A stretch of 64,000 nucleotides of DNA from Rhabdornis inornatus (taxonomy: Eukaryota > Chordata > Aves > Passeriformes > Rhabdornithidae). The notes below the pieces were generated by a model. The model saw only the letters and a list, made by a program, of their open reading frames with translations, had not been told where the DNA came from and searched no databases. The first letter of the stretch is position 1; each line of letters starts with the position of its first letter. The position numbers and the translations under genes were made by a program. Positions 58,060 through 64,000 of this stretch are shown here, piece after piece. The stretch lies in the NCBI GenBank assembly GCA_013397075.1, contig VWZS01000654.1:1203231-1267230 (forward strand), in the 5' to 3' direction.

Positions 58060-58450
58060 TAGAAGAGTTTTCCAAGACTCTGCTCCCAGCAGCTCTTACT
58101 GAAATTAATGGGAGCTGCTGGGACTCAGTGCTTCCAAAAATAAAAATGCTTTGCCAGTGATACAGATGCAGATGTCTAAATTTAAGCTCTACTTTTTGAG
58201 CATCTGGGGCCTGAATCCATGTCTGAGCACTTCAAAACAAGTGGCCTGATTTTTTTATAGGTACTGAACAGGCTTATTGAAATCAAAACTTACAGGCTCT
58301 ATAGTTCAACCTATATTTAGAAGTCAAGAGGTAGATATAGGTAGCTGAAACTTAGGCACACAAATTGGAGCACATGGACCCTGCACCTGAGAGTGGGGGT
58401 TTTCAAAGCATGCAGCCTTGGCATGAGTGATCTTATTGAAATCGCTGGAG
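58060..58450. repeat. ancient amniote-type interspersed repeat (unclassified)
   Basis: GAAATTAATGGGAGCTGCTG, GGACTCAGTGCTTCCAAAAA, then AACTTAGGCACACAAATTGG and GGGGGTTTTCAAAGCATGC resemble an old repeat I recall from turtles and crocodilians. There the phrases are AATGGGAGCTGCGGG.GCTCAGCACCTCTGAAAATCAGG, CTTAGGCACCCA and TTTTGAAAAT. The match is from memory, patchy and diverged, and I cannot name its class. Confidence 0.42.
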
Positions 58451-59007
58451 GCCAGAGGGAAAGAGTTAAATCAACACAGAGCACTTCTGAAGGCTCCTGG
58501 CTCAGCATGTACATCTGTGTTTAAGAAAGATGGTGGAATAAAAAATACTTTGCAGGTGCAACACAGCTAAATTAGCATGGTAGAAGAAACCAGAGGTTTT
58601 TTAAATCCTTGGACTGGAGCAGCAGCTCTTGCAGCTTAATGTACGCACATACTGGGGGCTTTTTGTATTTATTTTCCCTGTGTGCCTTGTTGTTTTAAGA
58701 AAAAGGAACAAACAGGGAGCAGTTGGCTGCAGAGCCTGCGAACTCGGCGGGAGCTGCCAACGGGGCTTGCTGGGTCTTTGCAGTGAAAAGAAGGGGCTTG
58801 TGGAGTTACAACTGCTCTGCACACCCCTCCTGCCCCATCCTGCCCCGGCTCAATGGGGCTTTGTGTACAGGCAGGGGCTGCCCGGCAGAGCAGCCTCCTT
58901 TTTCCCCTCCCTGAGATGTAGACAGGCTGCTTTTAACCCTTTCCTAGCTCTATGGCAGGACTTTGATCCAAGAATGCCTTTTAGGATTCTTTTCCTTCTT
59001 CCAAGCT
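58451..59007. other. noncoding DNA, nothing recognised
   Basis: No repeat recognised. 58730-58930 is GC-richer with a few CpGs (GAACTCGGCGGGAGC), and the 127-codon plus-strand frame across it (58629-59012) has no known domain. Confidence 0.45.
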
Positions 59008-59110
59008 TATGAAAACAACAAAAACAAGTACAGAAAGCCAACCAAGAACCGCACAACCACTCAAAAACTCCCACAAAACACCCCTCAAAAAACCCAGAGA
59101 AACCAAACAA
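59008..59110. repeat. A/C-rich low-complexity tract
   Basis: The plus strand is mostly A and C (AAACAACAAAAACAAG, CACAAAACACCCCTCAAAAA). It is the mirror-strand counterpart of the T/G-rich tracts elsewhere and may be a decayed simple repeat. Confidence 0.65.
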
Positions 59111-62100
59111 AGCAAATCTCACTTTCTTCAGGCTGTGATTCAGTATTAATATTAAGTAAATACAGATTAAGTAAACAGGGTTTAGATGTTGCTGATGAGA
59201 GATGATTTTTAAGTTGAAAAGTTTAGTCCATAGCTTAGTCCATAGCCAGAGCCCAATCCAACACTTCATCCTCAGTAATGTGGGAGAAATTTAATGGTTG
59301 AATGAAAATAGCAGGATTTATTTGATCAGAGGTAGATGATTTATCACCTTTTGTTTGACAGCTGCAGGATTAAATGTACTATCAAGTCAGAGGTGGCTGC
59401 CTGTAAGGAGATTTACCTGTGAATGTGCCCCTTGAGTGAAACAGTCTGGATTTACTAAAGATGCCAGATTTACCATAAGCAAATGAGAGGTTGTAGAGGC
59501 CCACATGATTAAGTGACAAAATGGAGGTGGAAACTCAGAGGACATGAGGTGAAACACAAGCGAATGACAGTTCAAAAATATGGATTGAAAAGCAGAAGAG
59601 GATAAAGCATTTGAGCAGGACACTTGAGAGGCTCTTAGGTGCAAAGAGGCAGAAGAAACACTGTTCAGATACCCTTATATAGCACTGGCCTTGAGTCTTT
59701 GCCTGTCCTCCACTGGAAAAATATGGCAAAACATTGCCAAAGGTTCCTTATGCTATTTATGGAAATGAGATAAAATTGAAGCCAGGTTTGGGGTAAGCAA
59801 AACCTCCTTATTCCAGAGCTGTAAAACAAAAACCCTGGTTTGGATTAAGGACCTGCTGGATCTGCATCTTCTGAGCTGGTGAGAGGGGAGCGGGTGGGCA
59901 AGGAATCCCATCAGTGCGTTGCTCTGCCTCGGAGAGTTACTGGGAGCTGGCTGTCACAGTAATGCAATACTGCAGAGTTCTGGTGTTCTGTGTGTTTGTT
60001 TAAACATGACAAAAACTCAGGATGGTAATCTGCAATAGTTTATCTGGACAGGCTGGGAGGACAAGGTTATTGTTGTAGTTTGAAAGCCCTGTAATTTAAA
60101 AGTTTGTAGTAATGATTTGTGGATGTATGCCCACCGAAGTACGTATCTGTGTGTAGAGTATCCAATGCTGGGAAGTAAATACTGTGTCCATACAGGGAAG
60201 AGATGGTGCCAAAGTCAGAGTTCTGGAGACAGACTCTGAGGAGTCACCTGGAAGGGCTATAAATGAGCACATCAAACACAGAGCCCATGGGACATGCCCA
60301 TCCATATGTCCTGCATGTACGTGTCCATTTACCCAGCCTCTCTGCAGGTTTGGAGTGGTCTGTCCCTTTATTTGAGTTCACATGCATGCGTGCTGAAGGG
60401 ACACATCTTCGGTGCTGCCTTCTAAAATCTGGCTCTAATTTCAGACCAATTTACTATTTCAATGAAATGAACCTGCAAAACATATGGCCCAAATAGCATT
60501 TGCCTAAGTGGCCTGAACGGTTCAGGTTTGATTTGTGACTTGTCTTAACATTACCATTCATGTGGGAGTCCATGATAGTTCTTTAAACAGAATAAACCAA
60601 AATCTGTCCACAGCTGCCTCTCATCAGGGTGAGGGCTGCAGACAGGCTCCAGGGTCCAGCCTTGTCTGCGGCAATTGCTGCTACTGCTGTGGAGAATGGT
60701 GCACACACACCACGCGACACAGAGGAGGCAGGCACTTGTTCAGCTTGTGGCTGTTTGTCCCCCAGACAGACATTGCAGCCACTTACAGAAATTCAGTCTG
60801 GGGGCAGGGGGGAAAGAAGGGAGAGAGAGCAGGAAGAAAGGAATCATTAAAAACCCCCACCATGATGGAGATTTGGTAGTGGTTTTTAAATCACATTTAG
60901 ACATAAATCCTTTGAGTTCACAATTTCCATAGATTAGTGGCATCTGTAGACCCCAGATAGACTGTAATCACTAAGATTGTTCTAATCTTCCTATGGGAGG
61001 TTTTTCAAAGAAAGTATTGAATTACACCAATTCTTAGTAGAGCTGGGTTTTAACTTGCAAGAAAGTGCATTAAATCCAAATGCATACATTAGTGCCAGAC
61101 CTATAAAGTCAGGGTATAATGCTTGTGACTTTCATACATCCTGATGTGTAATTTGTTATCCAGACAATAAAACTTCACAAGACACACACATGCTCAGCTG
61201 CACCCACTGGTAAGGATATTACAGACCATCAGGTCAATGTTGTCACCTTTGGACTTTCTGTGTGACAGTCTTTTGAAGCACATCTCTGCCCTTCGAAGAG
61301 AGCAGTGCTTGACTCAGGCACCAAGGTTGCCCTAATTGAATCTTGCTGCAGTGTCGTGTTTCATGTCATTGTCTTGTATGCCTACTCCCAACCCTGCTCC
61401 CATCACACTCTGAAAGTTGAAAACGATGTTGTTGAAAAGAGATCTATTTTGTACGGAAGCCTGTGTACAGAGACAGCAAAGCTGTGGTCCCTGCTTGTGA
61501 CCAGAGCATGCAGGGGAGGATCAGAGAACACCAGCAGAACAAACCTAATTCTGCTCACACGTGTATAAATGCAGGATGGAATCACTTCTACTGAACACAC
61601 TAGAGGGATGTGGGAAGCTGGTGTGAGATGGAAATACTGATTGCTGCATCAGATTCATCACTGGTACATGAAAATGAAATGGAATTACACCAGAAATTAT
61701 ATTGTCCCCATATGGGTTTTTAGGCCTGGTAAATTCTCAGTTTCAATGGGTATCAAATTTGCGCCTGCTGCACTGGGTTGCGCAGCTGAATGCTTTTGCC
61801 CCAGTGCAAAGGAATTAAATAGACAATTGAGGTTTCTCAGAAAGGATGCAGAAAATGTAAATCAAAAAGAGTGTCCCTGGAACTAGTTGCAGTGCTGACA
61901 GCCCTTACAATGCATGCTGCCTCCAACTACTCGCAGTGACTGGCTGCAGCAGCACCTGCACTGATGCAGAGCAGCATCGGGGCTGCACTTGGGGTGAATG
62001 GAACATGGCACTGAGAGCCCACAAATCCCCAGCAGCCTGCTCCAAGGGGTGCCATCTGCAAGCTGGAGAGCTGAATCTGATTTTCCCATGTGGCCAGGAG

Positions 62101-64000
62101 AGCTGGAGTATAGCTGGTGTGGGGAGCTGCCAGGGGATATCCTTGCTCTGGAGATGGGGCTGTGTTCCGCAGGTCTGTGCCCCTCCACTCAGTGACTGCT
62201 TTGTTTACCATGCCAGACACCAGTGTGGGGAAGTGTTTGCCTTTGCATTGCATTCACATAACTGAAATATTAGGGGCCTATCAGGAAAGTCTGGAGGAGT
62301 CTAGGGCAATGCTGTGCCTGCCCTGAGCAGAAATATGCTGGAGGAAAGGATCCAACCTTGAGAACAAGTTCATGCTGTGCTGTATTTCTCTACGATCAAA
62401 ACAATTTGCTTTACCAGAGGGTAAACATTTTTGTTACCTTCTTGGGAACCAGTCATCACTTCTTTTCTGACAATGCAAGTTTCCAGTTTGGGGTTTACTT
62501 AGGGGGAAAAAACATCTTTTTGGTTTCATTTGGTTTGAGGTTTTTGTTTGTTTTGGAAGAACACTGCTTCCTTACGAGGGACCACAGAAATTCATTCTCC
62601 ACAGCTGTGTGAAAGCCAAGCTGTGCAGAGAAAACCTGTTCCAAGCACTTGTTGATGTTCATGCAGGCTCCACTTTGTGTGATGGGACATGCAGTGACCA
62701 TGACAGATGACTGTAATGACAACTCCTTGCATCAGTGTGATGTTGTCGTCACCATGAGGTAGAGCTGGTTGCCTTGTCTTAAGTAGATGAAAAGCAAATA
62801 AGGAGTTGGGAAAGACAATGCCAAGCTTCACCACACTGTGCTTAGCGTTGGTAACCATTTGCTGTCTGCCACGCCATGGTGGTATGAAATTAATCCCTGA
62901 GCAGAGCTGTGGAGTGCAGAGAGTGGATTTAATCTGCACAACCTGCAGTGATGTCAAGGTGTAAAGAGAAAGATGGTCACACCATGGTGTGGTTTCATGA
63001 GCCAAGGCTGCAATTATACAGTTTTGTTAGCCACACTTAGTTATTTTACTTTCCTATGTGATGTTAACAAGGTTATCACTCAATTGTGCCCCTATGTTGA
63101 GTTCCCCAAGGTACTGCAGTTTGGTGTGGGCTTTCTGTCCACCCCCCTACCTGAGGATCTGAGTATCGGTGTGTGTCTGAACAGGGAAAGGCAGCTGTTG
63201 CTGGCACTGTGGACCTTGTGCTTGTCAGTGTGCTGTCCCCTCTGTCTCCCAAAAGAAGCTTGTCCTGATTTTGTGTGCAGAGCTTATCCTGGTTTCAGTG
63301 ACAGTGAGACATTTCCCGGGGTCCATTAAACTGCTTTGCCTCTGAGTGGGCTTTCTCCAGTGTTCAACTTCTTGTTCGTCATAGCTGTCAGCTTGCACAT
63401 ACATCCTGGTTTAAGTGACTTGCCATGGTATAGCCCTTGCTGTAATGCACATTTGGAATGGTTATCTGTGTTACCTCCCAGCTGAGGCAGTGCAACTTCT
63501 GTCCACAGGTCAGCCCTCCTGGGAGCTGCCAAAGTGACCTCTTGGAGTGATGGTGAGCACAGGGCTTCTTAAAAAGCAATCAAACATTTGAGGAGATATT
63601 GCACATCTTGGTTGCCTTCGGGTGGTACCTGCCTGGAGGGCTGGTGATGAGTTCCACGCCTCAGATAGCTGGATCTCCACAGCTGTGCTATGGAAAAGCA
63701 GTGTGCTGCTTTTTCTGCACAAACACTTGACATGTGGCTACTTTACTCCCATCTGTTATCAGCCTATCTGACAGCAACTGGACAAACCTAAGTGTGTAGG
63801 AACAGACAAGCTCTGTCCAGGTATTTTATGTGGCTTGAGGAGTGACTCAGCTCTCCATGCATGTGTAACCAGTCTCAGAGGTTGAAGTCCTTCTCCAAGG
63901 CCTCCTTGCTCTGTGGATCTTCTCTTTGTCACCTCTTGTTTATTTCCTCCTTGCTGTCAGCAGATCAGCAGGACACATTATCTGAAGCATAATTCTGGAC
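59111..64000. other. noncoding DNA, nothing recognised
   Basis: About 4.9 kb with no recognisable gene or certain repeat. A 12-bp tandem, TTAGTCCATAGC twice, sits at 59222-59246. A T/G-rich patch is at 62515-62560. Opposed chance frames of 101-109 codons lie at 61880-62265 and of 118-137 codons at 62592-63329. Phrases such as GGAATTACACCAGAAATT (61681) faintly recall old palindromic repeats but are not called. Confidence 0.5.

Noticed and set aside
58723..58930. GC-richer patch considered as a CpG island/promoter
   Set aside because: Only a few CpGs are present, the patch is short, and no downstream exon is visible.
1..64000. tRNA, snRNA, rRNA genes and CRISPR arrays
   Set aside because: No A-box/B-box pair (such as GGTTCGAATCC), no snRNA-like core and no regularly spaced direct repeats were seen by eye on either strand.
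1..64000. Endogenous retrovirus LTRs or internal retroviral genes
   Set aside because: No paired long direct repeats, primer-binding site or retroviral protein-like frame could be supported by reading; a solo LTR could still be missed without a repeat library.

Overview
This looks like vertebrate nuclear DNA, most likely from a bird. The strongest evidence is the LINE family: several CR1 retrotransposon fragments have the typical avian 3' end (TTGGAAGGGACC and GATCTTAGAGG phrases, an ATTCTATG-like terminal repeat and no poly-A tail). There are also degenerate amniote MIR/CORE-type SINE copies, simple repeats, and T/G-rich low-complexity tracts. Nothing is bacterial or phage-like: there are no operons, ribosome binding sites, CRISPR arrays or long ORFs. 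I cannot name the species or the chromosome region from sequence alone.

No protein-coding gene can be supported. All long open frames (the largest are about 208, 188 and 142 codons) lack recognisable domains, lie in GC-rich or repeat-derived DNA, and look like chance. Two short stretches have splice-site-like boundaries around an open frame (41343-41381 and about 9960-10096). They are recorded as weak candidate exons only. The window is best read as intergenic or deep intronic DNA.

Layout: 1-4.7 kb is unremarkable noncoding DNA, followed by a CR1 fragment (4703-4893). Between 6.3 and 10.8 kb are a short perfect inverted repeat, a hAT-like terminal fragment, an assembly gap inside poly-T (N at 8728-8758), a MIR-like SINE and an ancient palindromic repeat. 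A perfect 19-bp hairpin is at 15149-15194. The best-preserved CR1, a dead reverse-transcriptase 3' part of about 1.2 kb, is at 20690-21935. An AT-rich stretch at 22.9-23.6 kb has the look of conserved noncoding DNA. Low-complexity T/G DNA, a second MIR-like SINE (30285-30465) and a long TTTC/TC microsatellite (33624-33890) follow. The 34.7-55.1 kb part holds several CNE-like stretches, a very old CR1 (about 46050-46870), two more CR1 3' ends (50774-51060, 53838-53985) and a GT repeat. A perfect 26-bp inverted repeat with a 6-nt loop is at 55561-55618. The last 8 kb holds another ancient amniote-type repeat (about 58060-58450) and otherwise featureless DNA.

I found no convincing new biological system. 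The items most worth checking are the perfect hairpins at 55561 and 15149, the CNE-like stretches with a near-consensus HNF1-type palindrome at 51945-51968, and the 39-nt candidate microexon at 41343-41381.
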